From assembly GCF_900496995.4 (NCBI RefSeq), contig NC_044014.1, positions 24,450,234-24,514,233 on the forward strand: a DNA stretch of 64,000 nucleotides, written 5' to 3'. Both the position numbers and the translations under genes were made by a program. Within the stretch, counting starts at the first letter, position 1; the number at the start of each line of letters is the position of its first letter. The stretch is from Aquila chrysaetos chrysaetos. Its lineage: Eukaryota > Chordata > Aves > Accipitriformes > Accipitridae. Shown here one piece after another: positions 51,733 to 64,000 of the stretch. The notes below the pieces were generated by a model that did no database searches, was not told the origin of the DNA, and saw only the letters and a program-made list of their open reading frames with translations.

Positions 51733-53255
51733 TAACGGAGCGGCTTCCCGGCGCTGCTGCCGCTAGGGAGGCACCGTGTGGAGGCGGGGGCCGGGAAGGG
51801 GTTAAGTTGGGAGGCTTTCTGGACCTCTGCGGCTCCTGTCTGGAAGCCGCCTTCGGCTGTTCCCGCCCCGGCCGGCGAAGGAGCTCGGCGAGCCGTGCCG
51901 CAGAGGAACGAGTTGTCCGGAACAGCGAGTTGTTCGCCGTCTTCGTGACTGAAAAAGTCTGCCTTTTCCCCGCCTGAGGGACAGCATCACGCTGAAGCGC
52001 AGTGAAGGGCTGTAATTGTTGCTGTTTGTACCGTCCAATCCTCTCCGTGCGGAGTGCACCCTGAAAAGCCTCACAGATGTCTCTGATACGCTGTGTGGTT
52101 TTTTGCTGTGTTGGAAACTCCTATTTTAAGCGTATGCACTATATAAGGCAAAACGCTTACTTGGTGTGATCCTATCCTAAAAAAAAAACCAAAACCCTAA
52201 ACCTCCCAGGCATTTGATAATGATTTTTATATTGGTGAAGGCTAGCAGTTCGTTATCAGCGCGGGAGTCGAGGAGAGACAGACCTGTGGCTTCTAGGCAA
52301 AGTTTGGAGTTGTAATTTGTTTTGTTTGTTACATAGCCTCGAGTGTGAGTTAACAGTTTGCTTGTGGGAAGCTAAAGGTGGCTGAAAATCGGCTTGGATC
52401 TCTCGACTTTTTGAAAGCAGCTATAGGTAGCGTGTCTCTTTAAGATCCGAGTATTTGCAATATGGGCATTTCAGTCTGAGAAGTGCAAATGACTAATACA
52501 TTTGAAATGTTTTAGTTATATTAGTACTTTTATAACCAACTGTATCAGAATAGCAAACTGTTGCAAGGCAGAAGTGTCTTGTTTGATACAGAAAGCACTG
52601 CAATGTTGCGTACTTCTCTATTTCATTAAGAATTACCTGGTAATACTTACCTTGCACTTCTGTTAAGTTCATTTGCAGATACTCTGAGTTAATTTTTAAA
52701 TGTCAGATGTTACTTGCTCATTTTGAATCCTGTAAAATGCTTAAGTCATTTGTGGCAAGCGATATCCCTTGCCAGCAAACTTATACCTTAAAATGAAATA
52801 GCTACATACAGTTAAAATGTTGTGTCACTGTTAACTGATGTATTAATGCACTGAAATCACGAGGCTTGTGGGCATAAGAAGCTGTCAAGATGACTAATAC
52901 ATGTGCTGTGTTTATCAGATTTCGGCTTGTAGTACTTGCTACTGCTAGAATAACTTGCCACTTTGAGGTTTTGCAGTTTACTACAATGTAACTACAACTC
53001 TTGGTCCCCATGACTTAATGAATTTTACCGGATGTACTGTCTGGAATACTTGTGCTTCTTGCTGACTTCAGCTGAAACTCTTGTTTTTATGAAAAACAAT
53101 TGGTCTGCAGTGATGAACTGATGTAATAGGTATATTGGCTGTAAGGGTGTGAAGCCTCAGTGTATGAAATACTTTTCCTTGAAAGGAAGACTTTAGAATA
53201 ACACTTTGCCTCTCTGAGCTTAGCCTGTATGGCTGGGTTGTGTGACTATTTGCTG

Positions 53256-53280
53256 CCCCCCCCCCCCCCACCCCCCACCC
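53256..53280 (+). repeat. C-rich homopolymer tract (C14 A C6 A CCC)
   Basis: Fourteen C, then A, six C, A and three C lie in AT-rich intron sequence. It can form an i-motif, or a G-quadruplex on the minus strand, and its length is likely to be unstable. Confidence 0.9.
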
Positions 53281-54930
53281 AAGAAACCTGATCTGATTAA
53301 GTAGCATTTATTAGAGAAATGCAGAAACGGAATTAGTTTCTGCAGCTTGCTAATGCCAGCTCTTTCATTTTGGACGCCTCTGGTTTTCTTTTCTTGCCTG
53401 CTAGCTAGATAGAAGGAAAAACTGTTGAATTATTTTTTTGTGTTAATTCACAAAGAGCAAATAGAAGTGGTGTAATCTGAGGTGGTACTTAACAAGGAAG
53501 ATGCCCTGATCTGGTAGAATACAGCTTTGACTGTACTAGGAAAAATACAGGAATCAAGTTCAGTTTCCTATCTGGAGCTGTGTTTTCAGTGCATCATTTT
53601 GAAGTGTAAAGGTGATATGTGAAACTGCAGTTTCACAGGAGCAGGGATATTTGTGCAGACAGGTTATCTAATTGCGAGCCTTCTGGTGGCTTCACAGGTG
53701 ACAGCAAAGATGGAACTGCCAGTATAACCAGGACAGTAATGTAGCTGCTGGCTCTTTGTGTTGCTTCCTGTCTGCTCAGTGTTCTTCATGTAGTGTGAGT
53801 ATCACAAAGTGTACGTGATGGTAAATACTGACCAGCAGAGAAGTTTTTCACTGATAATTTGTTACACACAACAGCACCATTCTCTAGCTCCCCAGTAAAG
53901 GACTCCACAGTTTGGAAGGTGCAGTGTTTAATTCATGTTAACTATTGCATCTGTAAGTAACTGCTGGTAACAATAGTCGAAGTGCTGAGACCCATTCCTC
54001 TGCAAGGCCTAGGAGACATGCTGTGTGGGGAAATGGGCTAGGAAATGAGAAAATCACTGAAAGGAGTCATGTGCAGTAGCTTAAAAAAAGTTTGTTTTGT
54101 TGATGTTCCTGAGATGGAGTTAACACAATTCACTATATCCAAGAGTGAACAGAGGTTGATAGATATGAGAGTCTTAAAGTAAGACTACTGGATGAGTTAA
54201 AAGGGAGTCCTACATAACTTGACTATAGACCTCTATATGAGAACTTTTCCTTTGGTTTGCCATTCAGCATGCATTTCTATATTTTGTCAGAAATGCATGT
54301 GCTGTATTTTAAGTTTGCCTGAAGCCACCTTAAGTTTCATGGGTTTGCACACCCAAGATGACCTACTGTAGGGATGCTTCTTTGTCAGAACCTAATTGTA
54401 AAGTAATCCTAGGTAAGACATAGTCCAAGTCATTGTTGAAGTTAATGAAATAAGTAAATCTTTACAAGTTAGTCTCTTTCCCATGGTAAATACCAAAGAC
54501 TTGGTATTCTGCATTTCTGTATTAGTTCCCAATATGTTGCAGTTTGATTCTACTGTGTCTTGGATATTCATGTTAGGGGGATAGCTTTTGCAGAACAATA
54601 CTCAAATTGTTTTGAAGTAATCTGGTGAAATTTCTTAACTGAGATAAGGTAAGTGCTGCCCATGCAAAAACTTTGCATGTAGAGGTAAGCAGCAGAAGCT
54701 TTTTTGCACAAAAATAACCTTTGACTGGAGCCAAGAGTTTGAGGGAAAGGCTTCATATTAGTATCACAAGATAATTAATGTACTAAATCAGTTCTTTTTT
54801 AACAGAAGATCTTAATGTTTTTATTGTCTGATACTTGGAGTGGATGTGTGTCTCTTATGCAAGGGTTGGGGTGTAGTTTGCTATTCCTTGTAGCTAAAGA
54901 TTTAACACTGTAAGACAACAGAGTTGGTTT

Positions 54931-54943
54931 GGGGGGGGGGGGG
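54931..54943 (+). repeat. G13 homopolymer
   Basis: Thirteen consecutive G in intron 1, 1.7 kb downstream of the C-rich tract. Confidence 0.9.
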
Positions 54944-57900
54944 AAATAGTCAAGCCCAACAGGCAAGGGAATAATTTGGAGCTAGCTAAATACACTATTA
55001 GTGGGCAGTGAAATGAAATTCTGAATTCTAACTGGTCAAACTTTGCTGGGAGGTTGTGAACCGTATGGTGGTTTTCTGATTTTTAATAAAACATTCATCC
55101 AACTTTTAGCCTATTTTTAAAAAGAGGGATTTCTATCAAAGATGACTAATGATGATGAAGAAAACTTAAACCTATCACACACATTATATAAAATAACTTC
55201 ATTTCATGGGGGAGAAAAATCTCTACTAGCCAGTAGTGAATTTACAAGCATTTATGTTCAGGGTAATGTTATATTACTGCCAAACAGAGAAAGCAAATTC
55301 TACTCTGCCATTTTAAACTCCATTCACTTACTGTTTTGTATGGGTTCTGGCTTTCTGTCAGTACAGGCATAGCCCACTCTTGTCACTTCTCTCCACTGTT
55401 TTGTACAGAACTGCTTCACAGCAGTGTTGCTTCTGCTCTGCCAAATACAAACAGTACCATGGGTGAAGCTGCCGAGTTTGGCAGATAAGGAAGTAATCCT
55501 GTGCATGAGTATTAAGGCGATAGAGGGGAACCTGAGAAGGGACTTAAGGAGTACACATAATTTAAATACTGGAGCAGGATCAGAAACTCAAGGAGATGTT
55601 GGCTTTTCAGAGGCTGGGTTGTTGAACCATGTCCATGCTCTGAAAGATCTGACCTGCTTTACTTGAGACCAAATGCCTGACCATTACCCTGTTTTTCTGT
55701 TCTTCATTTTGACTGAGCTTGAGCCATCTGAGGAAAGTGACACTGGTGTGAAATGCTCATAATGAAAGATTTAAGACATGGTCACAAATGAAGTGGCTGA
55801 GATCTTTCGGAACAGAGACCTGCTCTGAAAGGCCAGCAGTTGTCTAGCTGATGATGCAGCTTCTGCCTTTCCATCCTCCATGCTACAGGTGCTGTCCTTT
55901 TGTATTTGAATCTATGTTTCTTAAGTCTCTACATGCATCCAATTTCTATTACATTCTTTTTTATGCAGAAAAATTGCTTTAACTCTCTAAATTGTTAACT
56001 ATCACATTTCTCAAGAATGTATTCTTGGTGGATGCTGTGATATGCCTTTATTTACCTACTGAGATTTGGGGGCTTATGAAGCTATACTGACATCTTTCTG
56101 CATCTCAGTCACTAACCACAACTAGCAGGTCAGGCTAATCATCAGTAAGGGTCTCTTAGCATATAAATATCCTGTCTTGTGCTCATGGTTTATCAGCTGT
56201 TTTCTTTAAGCAGAGCAGGGCCAAGCACTATCTTTAAAAGTAAATAAATGCAGTCTGGAGTAAAATTAAGCTTAACTGGAGATTGTACTTGATGAGAACA
56301 ACACCCTATAGCATTAGGTCAAACAGTCATTCATGTCATAGGTTTGTCACTTCCTAAAGTTGTGAGGTCAGTCTCTTTAAAATACCACCAGCTGAAACCC
56401 ACCCCGTCTAAGCACAACTAAAACCACACAGATTACTCTCAAAACAGGTAAAATTATACCAGTACTTAGGCAGTGACATAAAGTTTAAAACAGACCAAAC
56501 AAAAAACCAAACCTCAACTGTGGTAGAGTTGCATTTAGAGTAGCTGTAGCAGCTGTCCTATCTCATCCTAGTAGATGAAGAAGTAGTAATCAGCATGTTC
56601 TGGGTGCATATCCATGGGCCTCTGTCAATTGTGAAGTTGCCTGGGGTTGTAGTGCCATGCAGAAAGGGCTGTGCATTTTCCCTGGACAGGCTGTGAATTG
56701 CCTATCAACACCTGCAAACCACTAGCTTGGAAATTGCCTATATAAATGAATTTGAAAAATACTGCCTGCCTTGAAATACTTGTCATGATTGCAGCAGCAA
56801 AAGTCAAACACATGGCTAAACACTTAGAGTGAGGAGAAACGGTCTGATTGTTGTGGAGAGTGGGTGGTAAAACAGCTTCCTCATCCCTAAGTTTTCTCCT
56901 GGCATAGCTGACTTGCCTGTATCTCAGGGTACACAAGAGAAGAGTGAGCTGTTGAAGACAGCTTAGTGTTTCTCTTTTTTGAGAGAAAAATTAGTTTGCA
57001 ATACGTACATTTATGTGTCTTGGAAAAGGATGGAGAAGAAAGGAAAAAGGTAAGCTTTTTCCTTGCAGAATTTTCACAGCACAAAAGATGTTTCTCAAGG
57101 GGTTGTAGTAACTTTCTGAAGTTTTTTCATGATGTTTGTAACTTGTCATCGGATATGTATAGATCTGCACCCCCCATCTCCAGTTTATTGTATTGGAATA
57201 TCTTTGAGCTGAAAGAAATGAGTTCTTAGAGCAGCTCATCTGAACTCTACAGAACTCAAAATTTGTGACAATGAGAGTACTAGAAGAGCCCTGATGATCT
57301 TGAGAGAGTAAGTCTTTTCATTATAGGTTTCTAGGTCTTGCCTATGTGTAGTAGAAACTTGTGATTAGTGTTAGGAGAGTTTTTTAAATAATAAATATTT
57401 CCTTCTTTTTTGAAATACAACATTCTACTACCTGAAATTTCTTTAGGGATAATTTACCATATTGTGGGAACTGTGGCCATACGCTCTGAGAAAGGGGATA
57501 AAACCCATTAGGGTGTGTGCATGGGAGGGACAGAGTGAAGAGTGATTAATGATTAATCAGACAGAAAGCTACTTTGTAATAACAAAAGCACATCATAAAC
57601 TTTTTCCTTGCTTTTATCTGTTAGGAATTATCTTTACATAAGTGATAAATCAGCTTCCTATTTGAATGGAAAAATCTCTTTGTTCTGTATTATGTTTGGA
57701 AGTTAATTTATACCAGTCTCTTCCATCAGCTTTAAAAGGAATCATTTGTTCTCCGTTCCTTTAAGTGTGCATAGAGATGGTGAATGCCTCCATTAGTAAT
57801 TACATGCAGCTTGCTTTTTGGGCATAAAGACTGAGAACATTATTGTGGAATGGATAACCTTAAAGTGGCAGTCAGACTAAAAAATTCCATATGCCAACAA

Positions 57901-60119
57901 TATGGTGTATACCACTCCTGCTTTGGAAAACATTAACATATGCTTTCTGCTGCATAAGTGAATTACACCAGTGAGGGACGAGTTGTTAAATCCATATTAA
58001 GGGCCAATGTTTAGTGATTTATTCTTGTTTCTGACTTCTTGTAACTTTAGAATGTCATTAAGTTTTGCTTTGTGCTTTGAACCAAGAAGCTACTTTTCTC
58101 TATGTAGTGGTATTGGACTGTAGACATGGAATTCCTTTTATAGAGTTTAATAAAACAATGAACCAAATAAGATATGGTTCAGTATGTTTTACACTTAGAA
58201 ATGTGTAGCTTCAGGACATAAGTGGGGTAATTTACAGGTGTCTTCCTCTTCCCAGTATAGTTGAAATTTGGATTGATGAAGCAAGTCTTTGAGAGGACTC
58301 GCGCGTGGGGTGTGTGTGTGTTAAAGATGGTTTTAAAGATGTGTTAGCAAATGTTGTATTAATGCTAGTTACTGGAAATAATGCCTGAGATCATTAACCG
58401 GTTGTTGTAAATGCTAAGCTATGTTTGTTGTTCCAAATCTGCTAGAATTCTTAAAAGCCAAATGACACTTTTTTCCCAATTACTTTTCCAAAGGAGACAA
58501 TAGGCCAGTCCTAATCAGTCCTTGCCTTGCGTACTGCTTAATTTTGGTAGTGGCTTCATGTATAGTTAAGACTAGCTTTTTATCCCTACTTCTCTGTTGT
58601 ATAGCTTCTATGTGTTGTTCCTAAGCTTTTGTTTGTGACTGCATTGTTTTACTAAGTCTTACTGGCCTTGCATTTTTTCACCTCAAATATGAAGACAAAG
58701 TATCTACTGTTAGTAATTTCAATCTCCTGCCATTTCTCACTCTGAGAAGTAAGTCAGACTGGCAAACTATACCTTAAGAAACATTGCAATGTAATGTGGT
58801 GTTTGTTTTGTGTGTTGTTTTTTTTTTTCCTGTAGTGGCACAAATTCTATTCTATCACTTGATCAGTCAAATGCTGAGAAGCAGTTCTTGATACAGGACT
58901 TACCTCTGTGGCCATGGTTCTTAATTCCTGCAAAATTATAACCTTCCTGGCATTTATCTTTAAACACAGCAATAGGACCTCTTACTAAGGAGCACTGTTG
59001 TTAACTCATTTGAACAGTAAAGTATCTTTTTTATAGCTATATAACTGTTAGAAGTGCATCCGCTAAATTAATTGTAATGTTTAATTGTATAATTTCTTCC
59101 TTAATTTTTATGACAACAGGCAAGAGAGAATTAACCCTAAATAGTGTCCTGTGATTGGAGTCTAAAGTAGCAACTTGTGTTGATGCATGGAAATGCACCA
59201 CAGATGAGTGGTTATTGCAACTATCTGCATTTCAGAAAACACTTTGTGAATACAAGATGACTTGCTGCATGGAGAGATGAAATGATGAAATAAAGGCTGG
59301 ATCTTTTTCAGTTACAAATATTTCACCAATAATATCTCCTTAAAACGTGAGCCTAGCATCCTAACAGCTGAAAACTGAATTGGGGTGGGGGTGGACACAT
59401 GACACATGCCATGTGCATAATATTTGGAAGTAGGTCTAGTTTGTCCCTGCAGTAATTTCAGGCCCTACTGTATCTGTAAGAATATGAAACTGGATAGAGA
59501 ATCAGTAGAGAGGGCAAACCTTTCCTTTTTTTACTTTGCTCAATAATTCAAGTCTACTGAGGTATGACTTGTATTTGCCCCTATCCTGAGACTAGAACCA
59601 AAGTTTTCCATGAAAATACACGGAACAACTCACTTTGAACAAATCTCTTATTCTGAAGTAAATAATATTCTGATGCTTTAGAAAAATTATTTACATTATG
59701 AAAAATGATCATTGGATAACAATACTGGCTTATGAAAGGGGAAAGAAGGAAAAAAAAAGCTCTTAATTCTCAAAGGCTTTCCATGATTACTGAAACTGTC
59801 AGCTCATATTGACTCTCAGTGGATGATGATCTTTAACTCTTTCTCTCACTGAGACAACATGTGTTTGAACAGTTTCCTAGTACCTTGACTTCATGGGTAG
59901 GGTTGGAAACTGATGATTAATGTCAGCCTTCTCCAGTAAAGAGTGGAGAAAAGAAACAAGTCATTCCTGTAGAAAACTTGTGTGTCTTGTTGCTTTTGGC
60001 TTAGAATCCTTATGAAGAGACCTTCATAATAACTGCATTGCATTTTCCATCAATGGTTACACCCACAGAATAGTGAGTGTAACTTGATCTTTCATCGAGG
60101 ATACGTTTTCCTTGTGCCA

Positions 60120-60840
60120 AACTTTCAGTGCATCCTGGGGACCTGGGATTGCTAAAGGCAGATCTTCTCAGTAAAGACTGAGGTAAAGAAGGTACTGAGT
60201 ACTCAGCCTTTTCTGTGTTGTGACCAGGCCCCCCACCTATTCAGCAGTGGGCCCACGTTTTATCTAGTCTTCATTTTGCTGCTGGACTTACACAAGCATT
60301 TTTTGTTGTTCTTCATGTCCCTCACCAGATTCAACTCTAGATAGATTTTTGGGATGGAGCCCATCCCTGCGTGCTCAGGTAGCATCTCTGTATTCCTCCT
60401 GAGTCATCTGTCCATGCTTTTACTTCTTGTGTGCCTACTTTTCATGTCAGTTTTGTCAGGAGCATTGTGTTCATCCATGCAGGCCTCCTGCCACCTTTGG
60501 TTAACTTCCTGCTCATCAGAGTGAACCATCCTTGAGCTTGGAGGAGGTGATCCTTGAAAATCAACTAGCTCTCCAGAGCTGCTCTTTCTAAGACTGTATC
60601 CCATGGGATTTCTCCAAGTACGTCCCTGAAGAGGCTAAAGTCTGTTCTGAAGCTCAGGGTCTGATTTGTCTTGTTTCTTCCTTTCAGGATCCTGAATTCC
60701 ATGATCTCATGGTCACTGTAGCTAAGGTTGTGCCTGATGTTTGCATTCCCGACCAGTTTTTCCTTGTTTCTAACAGCAGAGTGCCTCCTGTCTTTGGCTC
60801 CTCTACCTGTACCTATCTACTAATGAAAGATGATACTTAG
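60120..60840 (-). mobile_element. CR1 LINE fragment, antisense within VCL intron 1
   Basis: Minus-strand sequence here is recognisable avian CR1 ORF2 from the region between the endonuclease and reverse transcriptase domains. Clear landmarks on the plus strand are CATCCATGCAGGCCTCCTG near 60474, GAGCTTGGAGGAGGTGATCC near 60535, AGAGGCTAAAGTCTG near 60630, ATCTCATGGTCACTG near 60702 and TTGGCTCCTCTACC near 60795. All occur in the reverse order of the CR1 sense strand. A 66-codon minus frame survives at 60404-60604, but the copy is truncated at both ends and carries stop codons, so it is inactive. It lies in reverse orientation to VCL, the orientation usually tolerated in introns. Confidence 0.85.
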
Positions 60841-63800
60841 AGTTTACAGTGTGTGATAGAAATACAGTATTTCTCATTGTAGTGAAGCAATTGTCATTTT
60901 AAACTGATATTCTGTGATGGCCTAAGAAGGTTTGACCTGAGCAACTACCATGCTTAAACGTTGTCCTCAGAGATGTATGGTGCATAAATGAAATGATGAA
61001 TAACAGAACCAAGGAAAAAGTACTGCTTTGGCTAGTTTTACAAGCTCTATGCTTGGATGTCTTTGTGTATGCAGCTTAAAATGTTGGGGTATGCTGCAAC
61101 TGTTCTAGTCTTACTGCTCTACAAACTAGAGTTGTGACAGTTTTCAGTCCCTTGACTAGGATACAGTAAATCTTGTATGGTAATTCCAAAATTGTCTAAA
61201 TTCTTTAACTGTCCTGAAAGGTACAGATTAGTTCAAGGCAGTCTCAGTTCAGGTTAGCAGTAGGCAAAGACCAAAAGCCTTGTTCTTTAATGAATATAGA
61301 TGTAACTGCATTTGCAATTCATAAGGACATTCAGGAGTACTTGATATTCTTGTGATGATATTTATCCAGCAATCCATCTTTTTAAAGTAGGTGCTAGAAA
61401 AGGTTGCTTTTTGTCTTTTCTTTTTAATGGACACACTGATGGCAGTACCAGGCTATGTGTTCTTGTCAATGTTTATCTTCTGTTTGTGGGAATAGTGAAA
61501 TACAATGGTATTAAACTTGAACTGCATTTTAGTAGCTGAGTCTTTGTATAAACTACAGAGTCAAGCCCTGTCCCTCCTTAAATGCTGAAGAGTGCACAAC
61601 AGCTAGAGAAATTAATTTCTTAAACAGGTATGGTCACAGAAGTGCCAAAGTAACAGTATGAGAAATGGTGGTTATATCTGTAACCTCTGAATTGATGAGG
61701 AACACTCTGGCCTGTACTGGGTAAGTCACAAGTGTCACCTTAGCTGAGTCATTGTGTGATGGCAAACAGTAATGACTGTTCTCTTCTGTCTTTATTTTTT
61801 TTTAATTCTATTCAAATAGTTGCTATTCAATGTAAGGAGCAGGTGCATCAAAATGGGAAGCTTATTAAAGGCTGAGCCAGGAAAGTCCATATCAACTTCC
61901 TTGCCCATTCTAGTCTTTCAGCCATTTTCTGTGTATCAGCTCTTCATTTGCAGAATAGTCTGAAGACTCCTCCTGTCAAGCAGGGAAGCTATTAAAAGCT
62001 GTCATCTGGAACTTCAATTATTCCAGCTGAGTTGTTTCCTCTGCTGTCTTCAAACCTCTTCCTGAGTTTGAAAGAGGCTGCATATTGTGACTGTTGTTGA
62101 GGAGGGAAGCATTACTAAAACTTTCTTTTCTTATGCAGGCCTTGTTTTATTTGCCTGCACAGATACTTCCTTGGAAGGAGCAGAAACAGACTTCAACCAG
62201 GCTGATAGTCAGTATGTGTGAGAGCCAGATAACTTGTAAGTTGCTAGAGTATTTGGGTGGATTTGGTTCCTGGTGACCACAAATTCGGTTATGTTTTGAA
62301 GAAATGGACTTCTTGTAAATGAGTAAAATATCTGTCTGTGCATAGGCAATGAATGGTTAAACTGTTAATCTCCAAATGGGATAGTAGTACATAATTGAAT
62401 GAAACAATTAGTGCTAAGGTTTAGCTGTATGCAAGCTGGCATGTTCAACCTTCCTATTTAAACTTTATGGAAACCTTATCAGTTGCTAAAATACACCCAT
62501 GTAGTCATCTAAACTTGCTTAGGAGAGGTTTTTAATACTGAAGTGTGTGATGTGCTGAATCTTTATCTTAAGAGTTATTACTATTAAAAAAAAAAAAAGC
62601 TGCTTCAAGCATCCACTTGGAAGTTACTGGGAAGGTTACTTACTTTGGTGTGTGTATTTGCTTTTAGAATCTTCCTTTCTTTGTAACTTTGCTCAAGATT
62701 GATCTCAAGATGTTTCCCATTTCAGTCTCTGAATGTGTATACAGGTGTCTAAATATACTTCAGCTAGGTCTTCAAAAGCTGATTTGGTTACAAACAGGTT
62801 ACAAAACCCACTCAATACTTGAAAGAAAACTTATTCTCAAGTGTAAAAACACTTTCTTAAATTACTGTGTAACTCTTACAAGGTTTTAGTTGAGAGAACA
62901 AGTAAGTAAACTGACTAGTGTTTGGATTAAACTAAAAATCACTTTCACAAGCTTAGCTCTCTTTGCAGCTTTTACAGCATAATAGTTGTGCTGAATAAGA
63001 GCTCAACAAATGGAGTTTCTCTCAAACTCCATAGTAGTAGTGAAAAGGTCACTTTTTATTTAGCTTGCCCTGATACAATGATGAAAAAACTGGATTGTGA
63101 AGGGCTAGTAACTGCCAAACCACTGACTTAACTGTAGCAACTGAAGTGCTGCTTGATTATTTGCCACACTTATAAAAAATTCCCTTTTTCTAAAAAAATC
63201 AAGGGGTGGGGAGTGGGAACCTCAGTAAATTTTAGGTAGGTTTCAGCTTGACTTCAGTCTTTCTCTGAGGGCAAAAAAAAAAAAAAAGTAATAGCATGAC
63301 ATTTTCTTTAATTCTCTTAAGTTAATGCTGGAGAAAACCTGCATTCCTTAGCTCTCTGACTAGACTCCACTGGCACTTAAGCTGTCAGACCAGCTGAGTG
63401 CACCCCACCCCCCATGCAGCAGGAAGGAATGTATTTTTCTGTTGATCTGACTTCTTTTTTTTTCCTCTTCCCAGCTTGACATCACTGAGTATCATAGTTC
63501 AAAGCTACAGAATATAAAGTGTTTTATCTCTCAGTTGCAAGCTAATTTCTGGCATAACAATTTTGCTCTGGCAATTTTTTGGGGGGCTTGGGGGGAAGCA
63601 GTTTGAATCTCTGACCTGTTCTCCAATTACTCAGGACAGTGAAATGCTAAAGAAACTTTGCTACCCTGAAGCAGTTACTAACTGCTACAAAGATTTGTTG
63701 CTTAGCCTTTGTTGTGGCAGATTTTTACATAATTGTCTTGCACCTTTTTCTTGCAAAGAGCAAACTTCCCTGCACATGGCTTATTAGTTTTAAGTGTTTT

Positions 63801-64000
63801 GGTGATGCTAATAACTAACCTTGTTACTGTGTGGCAATGTAGGAAGTAAGCTGTGAAGGGGTTTGTGAACTTGATGGATCTAGCTTCTGCTTTCACAGTT
63901 GAGTACAATTCCTTTCTTCAGACATGTTTTCCAGTTTGCTTGTTAGCTGGCCCCAAAACTTGTATTTCTGTTTCATATAGTATAACAGTTGCTCAGAAGA

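Overview
The window is vertebrate nuclear DNA and almost certainly from a bird. Two things say so. The only recognisable gene is the 5' end of vinculin (VCL), and its first coding exon has the residues I recall for chicken vinculin, including Ser45. The interspersed repeats are also avian: CR1 LINE fragments and solo LTRs of ERVL-like and ERVK-like endogenous retroviruses with intact target-site duplications. I cannot name the species.

Layout. Positions 1-1290 hold a minus-strand LTR-retrovirus fragment that runs off the left edge. At 1292-1731 there is a plus-strand solo LTR with a 6-bp target duplication. An old CR1 fragment lies at about 2930-3540. An isolated CpG island with a GC-rich minisatellite lies at about 7840-8180. 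The rest up to about 49.8 kb is AT-rich and I find no convincing exon in it. Inside it are two related ERVL-type solo LTRs in opposite orientation (32767-33347 plus, 33909-34501 minus), each with its own perfect 5-bp target duplication. An ancient CR1-like fragment lies at about 40795-41095.

From about 49.9 to 51.9 kb there is a strong CpG island, the VCL promoter. It carries a perfect CArG box (50843-50852) and a perfect palindromic CRE (50866-50873). Further down are an inverted CCAAT box and GC boxes, then about 375 bp with no ATG, then the VCL start codon at 51376. Coding exon 1 (56 codons) ends at a consensus splice donor at 51543/51544. The remaining 12.5 kb is the start of a long intron 1. 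It contains an antisense CR1 fragment (about 60120-60840) and homopolymer tracts. Exon 2 is not reached.

The genes do not form a system here: this is one cytoskeletal gene's promoter and first exon behind a long non-coding flank. The serum-response type promoter fits what is known of vinculin as an SRF target. I did not find a novel multi-gene system. The points most worth checking are the orphan CpG island, the ORF and repeat array inside the left-edge retroviral fragment, and the CArG/CRE arrangement.
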